From Lachnospiraceae bacterium (GTDB lineage: Bacteria > Bacillota > Clostridia > Lachnospirales > Lachnospiraceae): a stretch of DNA of 64,000 nucleotides. The stretch's first letter is position 1. Each line of letters begins with the position of its first letter. This document shows positions 1-8,488 of this stretch, in pieces. Location of the stretch: the NCBI GenBank assembly GCA_910574865.1, contig CAJTDN010000006.1:124001-188000 (forward strand). The letters are read 5' to 3'. The notes under the pieces are model-generated. The model searched no databases and was not told the origin of the DNA. It saw nothing but the letters and a program-made list of their open reading frames with translations. The position numbers and the translations under genes are program-made.

Positions 1-477
1 CAGCTTTAACTTAATTTCATGGTCAGCTTTTTCGAAAAGCCGAATGCCCGAACCCAAAATCGTCGGAATCACAGTAATATAATAACAATCAATGACATCC
101 TTTTTTACTAACTGCTGGATTAGGTTTGCACCACCACATATCCAAATACCTTTTCCATTTTCTTCTCGTAGTTTTTTTATCAGCTCAACGGGACATTCAT
201 TGGTAAAATGAATTTTATCAGAAGATATTTTGGGGTTGTGTGTTACAACATAGGTTGTAAAATCATGATAGACCCATTCATTCGGTGAAAGTTCAGTGAC
301 AATTTGATGATAGGTGTTCCAGCCCATTATTACAGTATCAATATCATTCACAAATTTCGAATATGAGTCAATGTTATCATCATCGTTGCCCTGTCCGGCC
401 AGCCAACTCACGCTGCCTTTACTGTCTGCAATATATCCGTCAAGGCTCATCGCTATAAACAGACTAACTTTTTTCAT
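1..477 (-). CDS. Dihydrofolate reductase-like / RibD C-terminal family protein (partial)
   Basis: The frame runs from an ATG at 477 off the left edge of the window, so the C-terminus is missing. The N-terminus MKKVSLFIAMSLDGYIAD is the typical opening of the RibD_C/YwjB-like dihydrofolate reductase family. Further in are a conserved IMGWNTY segment and an IWICGGANLIQQL segment that matches the GG nucleotide-binding turn of the fold. An AAAGGAG ribosome site sits 7 bases before the start. The family reduces pterin- or flavin-precursor-like substrates with NADPH, and the substrate of this member is unknown. It belongs to the AT-rich accessory patch. Confidence 0.75.
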   Translation of the reverse strand, partial: MKKVSLFIAMSLDGYIADSKGSVSWLAGQGNDDDNIDSYSKFVNDIDTVIMGWNTYHQIVTELSPNEWVYHDFTTYVVTHNPKISSDKIHFTNECPVELIKKLREENGKGIWICGGANLIQQLVKKDVIDCYYITVIPTILGSGIRLFEKADHEIKLKL

Positions 478-507
478 AAGTTCTCCTTTCGACTCATAAA
501 ATGAATT

Positions 508-960
508 TTATCTATGGATATACATTCTTGTCATATCAGGCTCATTATCCCCTTGAACCATACACAAAAATTCCCAGCCATATCTTTCGTAAAAACTTGT
601 ATGGTCTGTAATCAAATAAATAGGAGTAATTCCTTTGGACTTCATATCCTTCACAACAATATCAAGTAATTGTCCCGCAATTCCTTGACAACGATATTCC
701 TTTTCTGTATATACCGCACATACATTTGGCGCAAGGTCTTTCCTGTCATGAAAATCATTTTCAATTACACCAAGACCGCCTGCAATGCGCCCGCTGTCTA
801 AACAAAGATACCAACCATATTCTGTTTCATTATTGATATAGGCTTTCATACATTCAAGATAAGCTTCTTGTGGTACTCCCCATTTATCATGAAACCATGC
901 CGCTGCGGCTTCTTTTAATTCGGGTTTTTGTCTTAAAGTAACATAAGTATATTCTTTCAT
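508..960 (-). CDS. GNAT family N-acetyltransferase
   Basis: A 150-residue protein of standard GNAT length. The acetyl-CoA loop is recognisable as YRCQGIAGQLLD (Q/RxxGxG/A type), preceded by the beta-4 strand VCAVYTEKEY and followed by ITDHTSFYERYGWEF, the usual C-terminal strand with the tyrosine region. It transfers an acetyl group from acetyl-CoA to an unidentified amine. An in-frame ATG at 987 would add nine residues but lacks a ribosome site, so the ATG at 960 is preferred; its own site is weak. It lies 30 bases upstream of the partial reductase gene and probably shares a transcript with it. Base composition is AT-rich, as in the rest of 1-8.5 kb. Confidence 0.8.
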   Translation of the reverse strand: MKEYTYVTLRQKPELKEAAAAWFHDKWGVPQEAYLECMKAYINNETEYGWYLCLDSGRIAGGLGVIENDFHDRKDLAPNVCAVYTEKEYRCQGIAGQLLDIVVKDMKSKGITPIYLITDHTSFYERYGWEFLCMVQGDNEPDMTRMYIHR

Positions 961-1177
961 ATTTTTCACCATACCATTCCAAGGCATAAACGAGTTGTGA
1001 AATTTTTGTCAAGTTCTTTCACTCTTACCTTTACAACTTCCAGTTTTGTTAAAACATGATACCATAAAATAAAGGATAAATCTATTGAATTTTGGCTTGT
1101 TTTTCCATTTGAACCCCCTTTGGAGGCAAAATAAAAAAGTGTATGGAAAATAAAATTGTATCAAAATGGGCTATTAG

Positions 1178-2176
1178 ATAGACGATGGAGTGAGCGGCAT
1201 GACCTTCGACCGGGACGGCTTCAAGGCCATGATTGGCGAGGTGGAGGCCGGGAACGTGGTAACGATCATCGTCAAGGACATGAGCCGACTGGGAAGGAAT
1301 TATGTGCAGATGGGAATGTTGCGGGAACAGCTACGCAGGGCGAATGTAAGGCTGATTGCAGTCAACGAGGGCGTTGACATAGGTTCGGGCTTTGATGATG
1401 ATTTCCTTCCGTATACCGACGCTATGCAAGGACATCAGCAAGAAAATCAAGTCCACCTTTAAGGCAAAAGGCGAAAGCGGAAAGCACGTTGCGAGCAGTC
1501 CGCCATACGGTTATCTGAAAGACGGCGAAGATAAAAACCAATGGGTGATTGATGAAGTGGCAGCGCCCATTGTCAGACGGATATTTCGAATGACTTTGGA
1601 GGGTTACGGTCCGTATCAGATTGCGACACGGTTATCAGCCGAACATATCCCGATTCCTGCCTACCCATGAGCCGATTATCGACCAAGAAACCTTTGACAA
1701 CGTACAGCGTATCAGAGGACGGGTAAAGCGTTATCCCGATGGTTGGGGCGAAGCGCACCCACTCATAGGACTGATGTACTGCGCTGGTTGCGGCGGTAAG
1801 ATGTATGTCCATAGGGTAAACAACGGAAAGCGTGTTCCCATGTATGTGTGCGGTAATTATGCGAAACAGCCAGTATGAGGGCGAGCAGGAACAGTTATAG
1901 GGCGAATTGGACGGTTACAAAACGGAATAGGCACAGTATGAAAATGACCGCAAATCTGCCGCACGTTTCCTCAAATTGGTTGAGAGATACAGCAATGCGG
2001 AGAAAATGCGGAAGAAAGAGGCGAGAAAGGACGGACTGCACCAGAATTATCTGAAACGGAAAGCCAACGGGAAACAGAAAGAATACGAGGAACGCACCAA
2101 AGCGAAGAAAAAGGCGCAGATAGAGAGCAAAAAGGAGCAGATAAGAGCCGAGGACAGGGATAAAGCGGTCATGTGA
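1178..2176 (+). pseudogene. Large serine recombinase (TndX/TnpX type), decayed
   Basis: Four pieces of one large serine recombinase follow each other in different frames. At 1181-1410 the catalytic domain part reads DDGVSGMTFDRDGFKAMI and VIVKDMSRLGRNYV, matching the conserved SRLGRN helix. At 1420-1660 the recombinase domain (DISKKIKS, SPPYGYLKD) continues in another frame. At 1660-1878 the zinc ribbon MYCAGCGGKMYVH continues after an internal deletion and stops early. At 1976-2176 the basic C-terminal tail (YLKRKANGKQKEYEERTKAKKK) remains. The N-terminal nucleophile serine region is missing, so the gene cannot be active. It marks a former conjugative transposon. The 2177-2384 stretch that follows shows no recognisable gene. 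Confidence 0.8.
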
Positions 2177-2384
2177 AAACCTGATACGCTTGTTGCCGAC
2201 TATCCCGACACATACAAGCTGACAGGACGAGGTATCTAAGACCTATTCCTTTCCAAAGTCTTTTATCGGCTACCAGAAACCGAGAGCGGTCAGCACCGAG
2301 CAGAGGGATACAGGCAGAGCGATGTTCCATCGCTTCGGCAGATGATGATTGCAAAGAATAGGATAAAACTTATTTATAAAACTA

Positions 2385-3365
2385 TTGTTAAAGAATATTG
2401 TAAATATTTTGGCTACAACAGTAATTTCCTTGCTGGTACTTTCGGTCGTTGCTCTGTTTTTTCATGCGAGTTGTATTTATTTGGAAACAGTGTTTCAGGC
2501 TTTTTGTATAAACATCATTACTCATATAGGAATAATGATTATTCAAAAAATCAAATTAAGAAATATTTTTACTGAAATGGTGCTGGAAATCCTATTTATA
2601 GTGGGTGAACTTCTTGTGTTTGGGCGATTGTTTCATTGGTTTACAAGTTTATCATTTTTACTGCTTGTTTTTATGGGAGTTGTAATATATATCATTTCAT
2701 ATTTTTTGAATTTGCTACAAATGAAACAAGAAGCAATAGAAATTGTTTTTATAAAAACCGACCAAACATGGATTGGTGAAAATATATTGCATAAAATCTG
2801 TTGCATTTTGCTGATATGGATTGCGTTGGATATGCTTAGACTTCATTGGAGTGATTTGGGATTTTCAAAAAAAGGGTTATTTGCTGGTTTGAAATATGGT
2901 CTTGCTCTTGGCATAAGCACTTTTTTTCTTTCTTATGTTGCAGAGTTTATTGTTTTGTTTGTAATGGGGAAACACGTATCTTTACGATTTTACATTACGA
3001 GTTTTTCACTTACGCAGTCACATACAAATGGCAGTTCTTTGTTAGCAGTGATAGTGTGCGTTATTGGCAATATTATAAATGTCTATGCAGAAGAGGGGCT
3101 GTTTAGAGGACTGTTTTGTAAAATCGGCATACAATACTATTCTCAAAAGACAGCCAATAAGATACAAGCTCTGCTTTTTGGAATATGGCATATTACCAAT
3201 GTAATAAATCCTCTCCTTGACGGTTCTATGAATATCGCTATGGCGGCTTTTATGGGGATAGGATATATACTATTGTCGGGAATTTTAGCCTATGAATGGG
3301 GTATGTGTGCAGCATTTTCAGGAACGCTTTGGATAGGTGCATGGTTTACGGTTGCATTTTTATAA
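2385..3365 (+). CDS. CPBP-family intramembrane glutamic protease (CAAX/Abi type)
   Basis: A 326-residue polytopic membrane protein with about eight hydrophobic segments. The CPBP (Abi) signature is in the C-terminal half: motif 1 is EEGLFRG (EExxxR) near residue 238 and motif 2 is FGIWHITN, supplying the histidine. These families cleave prenylated or signal-like peptides in the membrane and often act in bacteriocin self-immunity. The start is uncertain: the frame opens with TTG at 2385, with no clear ribosome site, right after recombinase debris, so the N-terminus may have been redefined by a deletion. It is convergent with the GyrI-like gene, with a hairpin between them. Confidence 0.75.
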   Translation: MLKNIVNILATTVISLLVLSVVALFFHASCIYLETVFQAFCINIITHIGIMIIQKIKLRNIFTEMVLEILFIVGELLVFGRLFHWFTSLSFLLLVFMGVVIYIISYFLNLLQMKQEAIEIVFIKTDQTWIGENILHKICCILLIWIALDMLRLHWSDLGFSKKGLFAGLKYGLALGISTFFLSYVAEFIVLFVMGKHVSLRFYITSFSLTQSHTNGSSLLAVIVCVIGNIINVYAEEGLFRGLFCKIGIQYYSQKTANKIQALLFGIWHITNVINPLLDGSMNIAMAAFMGIGYILLSGILAYEWGMCAAFSGTLWIGAWFTVAFL

Positions 3366-3370
3366 TTCAG

Positions 3371-3402
3371 AGGGGCAACAACATTTTAAGTCGTTGCCCC
3401 TT
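3371..3402. terminator. Hairpin between convergent genes
   Basis: GGGGCAAC and GTTGCCCC form an 8-bp GC-rich stem directly after the CPBP stop and before the end of the convergent GyrI-like gene. It has only a short T-run, so it is probably a weak terminator serving both directions. Confidence 0.6.
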
Positions 3403-3470
3403 GATTACTAAAACTAAATTTCAAATATAGCTCTATATTCTTGTCGCTGGTTCGATAGATTTACTGTTTG

Positions 3471-4100
3471 CTAATTTACCTTATACCTCAAAATTGTTTT
3501 GAGCTTATCCGCTTTTGTCCTATTAGTTAAATAAATTTCTCTGTGACAATCTGATATGCGTTGCAGACCGTTTTCCTCTGCAAATTTATCCATTTGCTCA
3601 AAAGAGAATGGTTCATTGTCATATGAGCCGGTATGCAGAATTTCAACACATTTTCCGTCATGTATCGTATCAAAAATAATATCTTCATACAGTCTGTTTG
3701 GCTTTTTGATTTTTACCTTTTCCAATGCAGCACATACCATTTCCGCTGTAATAAAGTCCGGCTGACGTATCATAATGGTATATTCCAAATTTTCTTTTAT
3801 GAGTTTACCCGCAGCAGATTCCGTATCAACGTTTTTCTGTTTCCAGATACCCTCTAAAGGATAAACCGTAAAGTCGTGGATTTCATTTGATAAAATATTT
3901 TTAGTTGCAGTAGATTTATAACCCATTTTAATAGCATACGCTAATGAAAAGAGAGCGCCTACCTTATCTGAAAAATCCGTGTCGTTAGGATTTCCGCTTC
4001 CCTTAATCATAATAAAATTTTGTGTGGGTATATCTACCAAAGCAGGTATACTCTTTGCTCCATATAGGGCTTTTTCGTGCTTTCTCCATTCAAATTTCAT
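3471..4100 (-). CDS. GyrI-like small-molecule-binding domain protein
   Basis: A 209-residue stand-alone GyrI-like/SHS2 ligand-binding protein with no DNA-binding part. The N-terminal KALYGAKSIPALVDIPTQNF with IMIKGSGNPN is typical of the subfamily that starts with a beta strand carrying the P-x-F/Y-I-x-I-x-G turn. The C-terminal half (CVEILHTGSYDNEPFSFEQM) has the HxGPY-like ligand strand seen in GyrI and SbmC homologues. It may bind or sequester a toxic small molecule. The start has a strong AGGAGGTGCTGAT site. The gene lies 52 bases downstream of the WYL regulator, and a sequence closely resembling the regulator's own upstream site precedes it, so joint control is likely. Confidence 0.75.
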   Translation of the reverse strand: MKFEWRKHEKALYGAKSIPALVDIPTQNFIMIKGSGNPNDTDFSDKVGALFSLAYAIKMGYKSTATKNILSNEIHDFTVYPLEGIWKQKNVDTESAAGKLIKENLEYTIMIRQPDFITAEMVCAALEKVKIKKPNRLYEDIIFDTIHDGKCVEILHTGSYDNEPFSFEQMDKFAEENGLQRISDCHREIYLTNRTKADKLKTILRYKVN

Positions 4101-4138
4101 ATCAGCACCTCCTTATGGAAACAGTGTATCAAATATAA

Positions 4139-4159
4139 CCTGACACCCAATGTCATGTT
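4139..4159. promoter_or_regulatory. Putative WYL-regulator operator, copy 2
   Basis: The 21 bases CCTGACACCCAATGTCATGTT before the GyrI-like gene match the 22 bases at 5086-5107 before the WYL regulator gene at both ends (CCTG..CA and AATGTCATGTT). The half-sites TGACA and TGTCA form an inverted repeat. The site overlaps the last codons of the regulator gene. Confidence 0.55.
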
Positions 4160-5052
4160 CTATATTTTTCCTGCATTTTCTGTAATCTTTTTTTCATCTG
4201 CTCCCGTATGGACTGTGGTTCTATTATCTCAACGCTATCCGAAAAAGACATCACATAAGAATACAGAACCTCGTTGTCGGGTAAATCTACTTGGACATAT
4301 AAATTTCCTTGTGAATCTTCTGTTATGCTATCTGTAAATTCATCATAAACACGAAAAGCCGCTTGCCTGTCAAATTTCAACTTAACGGCAACAGTATTTT
4401 TAACTTGTATTTGTTTTTCGATTTTTGTCGGTGTAAAATCTTGCGTAAAAGTTTCAGACAGCATTTCAAGCTCTTTTATTCTCGTCAACTTAAAAAAGCG
4501 GTAATCATTTCTTAACAAGCAAAAAGAATATAAATACCAGCTTTTGCTCTTGAATACTAACCGAATAGGTCTTACATTTCTTTTCTCTTTATTTCCTTTT
4601 CCGCTAAAATAGCAAAAGGAAATCGTTCTCTTTTGGAAAATGGCTTCTTTGATGATATTAAATGTATCTTGCTGTGGGGTACGATGCGCCCAGTCTGAAA
4701 AATCAACTTCAATCCAATTTGTAGATTTTATCTGAAATAAACCGCTTAACTTTGTAAGCAACTCATTAGAATTTTTTTCTGTGGTCGCAATCATTCCTTG
4801 TAATGCTGTTAGCATTTGTTCCTGTTCTTGTTCAGAAAGCAAAGATTTATCCAGCGTATAATCGTTAAGGATAGAAATACCTCCCCCTTTTCCTTGTGTT
4901 GCATAAATGGGGATTCCAGCGCTGCTTATGGAATCAATATCTCTGTAAATGGTTCTGATTGATACTTCAAATTTTTGAGCAAGTTCGGGGGCGGTTGCCT
5001 TTCCGTTCTGTAAAAGATAGTATACAATTCTAAATAATCTGCTTTCCCGCAT
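4153..5052 (-). CDS. HTH-WYL domain transcriptional regulator (YafY/PafC type)
   Basis: The N-terminal HTH_11 domain is clear: RLFRIVYYLLQNG, then APELAQKFEVSIRTIYRDIDSI. A central WYL domain follows around residues 130-210 (RPIRLVFKSKSWYLYSFCLLRNDYR, with the WYL core reading WYLYSF), and then a WCX-like C-terminus. These proteins repress or activate in response to ligands, including nucleic acid fragments in some members. Two close ATGs lie after GGGAGGTG; the one at 5052 has the better spacing. It appears to regulate itself and the GyrI-like gene through the paired sites at 5086-5107 and 4139-4159. A TATAAT lies between the first site and the start. Confidence 0.85.
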   Translation of the reverse strand: MRESRLFRIVYYLLQNGKATAPELAQKFEVSIRTIYRDIDSISSAGIPIYATQGKGGGISILNDYTLDKSLLSEQEQEQMLTALQGMIATTEKNSNELLTKLSGLFQIKSTNWIEVDFSDWAHRTPQQDTFNIIKEAIFQKRTISFCYFSGKGNKEKRNVRPIRLVFKSKSWYLYSFCLLRNDYRFFKLTRIKELEMLSETFTQDFTPTKIEKQIQVKNTVAVKLKFDRQAAFRVYDEFTDSITEDSQGNLYVQVDLPDNEVLYSYVMSFSDSVEIIEPQSIREQMKKRLQKMQEKYRT

Positions 5053-5085
5053 TTTCATCACCTCCCGCATATTATAACACATAAA

Positions 5086-5107
5086 CCTGTCAATAGAATG
5101 TCATGTT
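5086..5107. promoter_or_regulatory. Putative WYL-regulator operator, copy 1
   Basis: CCTGTCAATAGAATGTCATG and the following two bases resemble the site before the next gene. On the minus strand it lies immediately upstream of a TATAAT (5070-5076 region), so a bound protein would cover the -35 zone of the regulator promoter. Confidence 0.5.
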
Positions 5108-5173
5108 ATAAAAAATGAAGAGAGGGATTCCATAGCCTGTTATGCACATTTCCACGATACGCCTTTTGTTTTT

Positions 5174-5842
5174 TCAGTCCTTATGCGGTTCGCTCTGCTT
5201 CTTGTTTTTTTCTATGGTATGCTTCCCTCCTTGCAGCAAGGTAGTTTTCATAGCGTTCCACCGCTCAATCTGCCTTTGCCATTCGGCTATCGGCGTTTCC
5301 AGCCCGGTCTGTTCCTCGTCATATTCGGCAAGAAGCCGGGTAAAATGCTTGTCGGGTATCTTGCCCGTGGCGTTGCCCTCGTACAGCTTTTTCACAAGCC
5401 CGTCAAGCTCTTTGTGCCGCTTCTGTGCCTTATTGATTTTCTGCTTACATTCCTTGACAGTCTTTTCTTGGTTCTGGTCGGATGATTCCCGAACACGCTC
5501 GGTAAATTCCTTTTCGTTGTGCCGCACATACCAGCTTACACGCTGAATAACGGCAAGGATGGCGGCTTCAATCTTCGCCGTGGGGATATGGTGCATAGTG
5601 CAGTCATGGATTAAGTGACGGTAGCCGGAGCAGATGAAAGCGTCCTCAATCCATTTCCCTTGCACAAGGTTGTAACGGTGTGTGAGTTTTGAACCGCAGT
5701 CGGCGCAGCAGAGAAGCCTTGTCAAGCGGTTAGGGGTACTTGATAAATCCGTATTTGATTTTTCTTTTTTAGGTAAGTCAGTTCTTTGTATATCTTTATT
5801 TAATTGCGTTGGATTTTCCAATGACCGGGCAGAGTTTATCAA
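5174..5842 (-). pseudogene. Serine recombinase C-terminal fragment (zinc ribbon and coiled coil)
   Basis: The frame carries only the C-terminal part of a large serine recombinase. It has a recombinase zinc ribbon LLCCADCGSKLTHRYN ... FICSGYRH ... CTMHHI, then a long charged coiled coil (KKLYEGNATGKIPDKHFTRLL) with the conserved G-K-I-P-D turn of the family. The catalytic and recombinase domains are gone, and the first 35 residues resemble nothing. It is cut at about 5842, where a second recombinase fragment on the other strand begins, so the two pieces were joined by rearrangement. It is very unlikely to be functional. Confidence 0.8.
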
Positions 5843-5852
5843 AGCGGTTTAG

Positions 5853-6371
5853 GAAACCCAGGCCGAGCAGCAGGCCAGCGACATCACCAGAAAGCGGAAA
5901 CGGCTGGCGGCGGCACGGAAACGAGCCGGGGAACTGGAAAAACTGATATGCAAGATTTATGAGGACAATGTGCTGGGCAAGCTGCCGGACGCAAGGTACG
6001 CCGCCCTGGACGCACAGTACGCAAAGGAGCAGGAATCCCTTTCTGGCGAGATTGCCGAGCTGGAAAAGGCAATCGCTGGATATGAGCAGAGCCGGAAATC
6101 AGCGGAGAAATTTATCGCCCTTGTTGACAAGTATGAGAATTTTGACAACCTGACTACCACCATGCGGAATGAGTTCGTGGAGAAAATCCTTGTCCATGAG
6201 CGTGACCGGAAAGGCAGTGCTGAAACTCTTATGCCGCAGCTGATGAAGGCCGCCGGTGTGACCGTAGAACTGAAAGCAGACGACCAGATGAAATGGGTGG
6301 GGCTGGCAAATAACTGCAAGGCGCAGGCAGAGGAAATCATTCTGCATGAACTGATTTACGATGGAATTTGA
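5853..6371 (+). pseudogene. Serine recombinase C-terminal fragment
   Basis: After a stop at 5850 the frame is open to 6371 and encodes the end of another serine recombinase. It has a coiled coil with KLICKIYEDNVLGKLPDARY, then FIALVDKYENFDNLTTTM and EFVEKILVHERDRKG, the C-terminal motif shared by TndX-like enzymes of conjugative transposons. No zinc ribbon, recombinase domain or catalytic domain precedes it. It is head to head with the minus-strand fragment ending at 5842. The next feature is the leader of an ABC-F gene, an arrangement common in resistance-bearing integrative elements. Confidence 0.8.
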
Positions 6372-6454
6372 AAAGCGTTCGGAAGGGCATTGACAGATGG
6401 GTATGAGTGTAGTATGATTGTTGGCATGGGAAATTCCCTCAAAGGAGAACCAAA

Positions 6455-6544
6455 ATGAATTTTTATTTGACCAATCAACTCAAAAAGAAACTGAACTCTG
6501 TACAATCCATTCCGATGAAACATTGTACAGAGTATGGCGTATAA
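6455..6544 (+). CDS. Leader peptide 1 of the ABC-F gene (29 aa)
   Basis: ATG at 6455 with an AAAGGAG site 7 bases upstream opens a 29-codon frame, MNFYLTNQLKKKLNSVQSIP and nine more residues, ending at a TAA. Its 3' half lies inside an 11-bp perfect stem (CTCTGTACAAT with ATTGTACAGAG). Position, size and overlap with a hairpin fit a stalling peptide that senses ribosome-targeting drugs. The function is inferred from architecture; the peptide matches no leader I can name. Confidence 0.6.
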   Translation: MNFYLTNQLKKKLNSVQSIPMKHCTEYGV

Positions 6545-6746
6545 ATAACGCATTAAGATTTCGTCGGAAAACAAGGCAATAGCTATTCTGACTATCAGTA
6601 TATTTATTGCTTGTTTTCCGTATGCGGATTAAGCGTATGAAAGGCTATGGACAATGTTTTGTCTGTAGCCTTTTGTCATATAGGAACAGGAATCCATATG
6701 GGCAGAAGGCAGTACACAGATGTGTGCAGGTGCTTTCTGCCTTTTT
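6495..6746 (+). promoter_or_regulatory. Attenuator: serial hairpins ending in an intrinsic terminator
   Basis: Four stems follow one another. 6495-6531 is a perfect 11-bp stem inside leader ORF 1. 6566-6619 has a long stem, GGAAAACAAG with CTTGTTTTCC. 6643-6670 has GGCTATGGACAA with TTTGTCTGTAGCC, then TTTT. 6701-6741 has GGCAGAAGGCA with TGCTTTCTGCC, then TTTTT. The last is a textbook terminator 140 bases before the ABC-F start. With the leader peptide, this is the layout of ribosome-mediated attenuation known for Erm and ARE ABC-F genes. Confidence 0.7.
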
Positions 6747-6803
6747 GTGTTTATGGTAGTAATTTTATACCTTGTGAAATGGCTGAATGGACACGTGTGC
6801 CCT

Positions 6804-6875
6804 ATGGGTATACAAAATGAAACCTTCAAAGACACCAGTATTGCTGTTAGGCAAAAACAAATGAAAGGATTGTGA
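6804..6875 (+). CDS. Second short upstream ORF (23 aa)
   Basis: ATG GGT ATA CAA AAT GAA begins a 23-codon frame that ends with TGA at 6873-6875, five bases before the ABC-F ATG. Its last codons contain the AAAGGA that serves as the ABC-F ribosome site, so translation of this ORF could either block or feed initiation of the main gene. The ribosome site of the ORF itself is weak. Whether it is translated is uncertain. Confidence 0.4.
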   Translation: MGIQNETFKDTSIAVRQKQMKGL

Positions 6876-6880
6876 TTAAC

Positions 6881-8413
6881 ATGAGTTTATTAGAAATCGA
6901 AGGACTGACACATTCTTTTGGGGATAATCTGCTTTACAAAAATGTAGCGTTCTCTCTGAATAAAGGCGAGCATATCGGGATTGTTGGACAAAACGGAACA
7001 GGTAAAAGCACATTGATTAAGATTTGCACAGAGCAGATAATTCCAGATAATGGACGCATTATCTGGCAGTCCCAAGTATCGATTGGTTATCTGGATCAGT
7101 ATGCAGAGATAGAGAAAAGTCTTACCATGCGTTCTTTTTTGAGGTCAGCTTTTTCGAGATTGTACCAGATTGAAAAAGAAATGACACAGCTTTATGAGAA
7201 AGCAGCCAGAGGACATACAGAATGTCTTGACCTTGCGGCGAGATATCAGGAACAGCTTGAAATCCATGACTTTTATTCCATCGAAACTCAAATTGAGCAA
7301 GTGGCGAATGGTTTAGGGCTGTTGGCGATAGGATTGGAAAGGCCGATTGAACAGATGAGCGGCGGCCAAAGGGCAAAGGTAATATTGGCAAAATTACTTC
7401 TTGAAAAGCCAGACGTACTATTGCTTGACGAACCAACAAATTTTTTGGACAAAGAGCATATTTTATGGCTTTCTGATTACTTATCGAATCTTGAAAATGC
7501 TTTTATGGTGGTATCTCACGACTATGCGTTTTTAGAAAAAATCGCTAATCGGATTTGTGATATTGACAACGATACGATAACAAAGTATTATGGCACTTAT
7601 TCTGAATTTTTGAGAAAGAAAACTCTGTTGCGGGAAGATTATGTGCGCCAGTATTCCGCCCAACAAAAGGAGATTAAAAAAACGGAAGAATTTATCCGTA
7701 AAAATATTGCCGGAAGAAAGTCAAAAATGGCGAGAGGACGAAAGAAACAGCTTGAACGAATGGAAAAAATGGAAGCATTAGACCAGAAAGAGATAACGCC
7801 ATATTTCCATTTTCCATCAACGCCATTTACGAATACAGAACACCTTTTCGTAAAGCATTTGTCCGTAGGCTATCATTATCCGGTTTTGTCTGATATTGGT
7901 TTTACAATAAAGGGCGGGCAAAAAGTAGTGATTACGGGTTTCAATGGGATTGGCAAGTCAACTTTGCTGAAAACACTGATTGGAGAGATTCCGTCAATGA
8001 ACGGTCATTATAAATTTTCCAATCAGGTTACTATCGGATATTTTGAACAGGATTTATTATGGGACGATACAACAAGAACTCCCATACAAATTATTTCAGA
8101 CAATTACCCGGAAATGGTGATGAAGGAGGTGCGTAAATCACTTGCTAGATGTGGTATTTCCAGCAAACACGCCATGCAGCCGATTGGAACATTAAGCGGC
8201 GGCGAACAGGCAAAAGTGGAAATGTGTTTGCTGACTCTAAAGCCATGTAATTTTCTAATACTGGACGAGCCAACAAACCATTTAGATGTGCAGGCGAAAG
8301 ACTCTTTAAAAACAGCACTAGAAGAATTTCCCGGTACAGTGTTACTTGTTTCGCATGAAGAAAATTTTTACCGGGAGTGGACACAAAAAGTAATTAACAT
8401 AGAAAAACGGTAA
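6881..8413 (+). CDS. ABC-F type ribosomal protection protein (putative antibiotic resistance)
   Basis: A 510-residue soluble protein with two ABC domains and no membrane segments, the ABC-F plan. Domain 1 has Walker A GQNGTGKST (about residue 36), signature MSGGQRAKV and Walker B VLLLDEPTNFLD. A charged linker of about 80 residues (ARM/PtIM region, KKTEEFIRKNIAGRKSKMAR) follows. Domain 2 has Walker A GFNGIGKST, signature LSGGEQAKV and Walker B FLILDEPTNHLD. Such proteins bind the ribosomal E site and displace lincosamides, pleuromutilins, streptogramins or macrolides, or act as translation factors. The attenuator upstream favours the resistance role. ATG at 6881 is chosen over GTG at 6872 because AAAGGA is better spaced. 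The gene lies beside recombinase remnants. Confidence 0.85.
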   Translation: MSLLEIEGLTHSFGDNLLYKNVAFSLNKGEHIGIVGQNGTGKSTLIKICTEQIIPDNGRIIWQSQVSIGYLDQYAEIEKSLTMRSFLRSAFSRLYQIEKEMTQLYEKAARGHTECLDLAARYQEQLEIHDFYSIETQIEQVANGLGLLAIGLERPIEQMSGGQRAKVILAKLLLEKPDVLLLDEPTNFLDKEHILWLSDYLSNLENAFMVVSHDYAFLEKIANRICDIDNDTITKYYGTYSEFLRKKTLLREDYVRQYSAQQKEIKKTEEFIRKNIAGRKSKMARGRKKQLERMEKMEALDQKEITPYFHFPSTPFTNTEHLFVKHLSVGYHYPVLSDIGFTIKGGQKVVITGFNGIGKSTLLKTLIGEIPSMNGHYKFSNQVTIGYFEQDLLWDDTTRTPIQIISDNYPEMVMKEVRKSLARCGISSKHAMQPIGTLSGGEQAKVEMCLLTLKPCNFLILDEPTNHLDVQAKDSLKTALEEFPGTVLLVSHEENFYREWTQKVINIEKR

Positions 8414-8426
8414 GTGATTTCATAAA

Positions 8427-8465
8427 ACAAGCCGGGAATCAGAAATGCGCTGGCTCCCGGCTTGT
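8427..8465. terminator. Terminator hairpin after the ABC-F gene
   Basis: ACAAGCCGGGA and TCCCGGCTTGT form a perfect 11-bp stem 14 bases after the ABC-F stop. A T-run follows it on the minus strand only, so it is strongest against leftward transcription and acts as a stabilising 3' stem for the ABC-F message. Confidence 0.7.
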
Positions 8466-8488
8466 AAAATCAGGAGGTTTATGGTAGT

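Noticed and set aside
1404-1425. GTATACCGACGCTATG in the recombinase remnant as another copy of the dispersed GTACACCGACGCTA motif
   Set aside because: It resembles the core, but no flanking bases match and it lies in a plausible recombinase frame. Probably chance.
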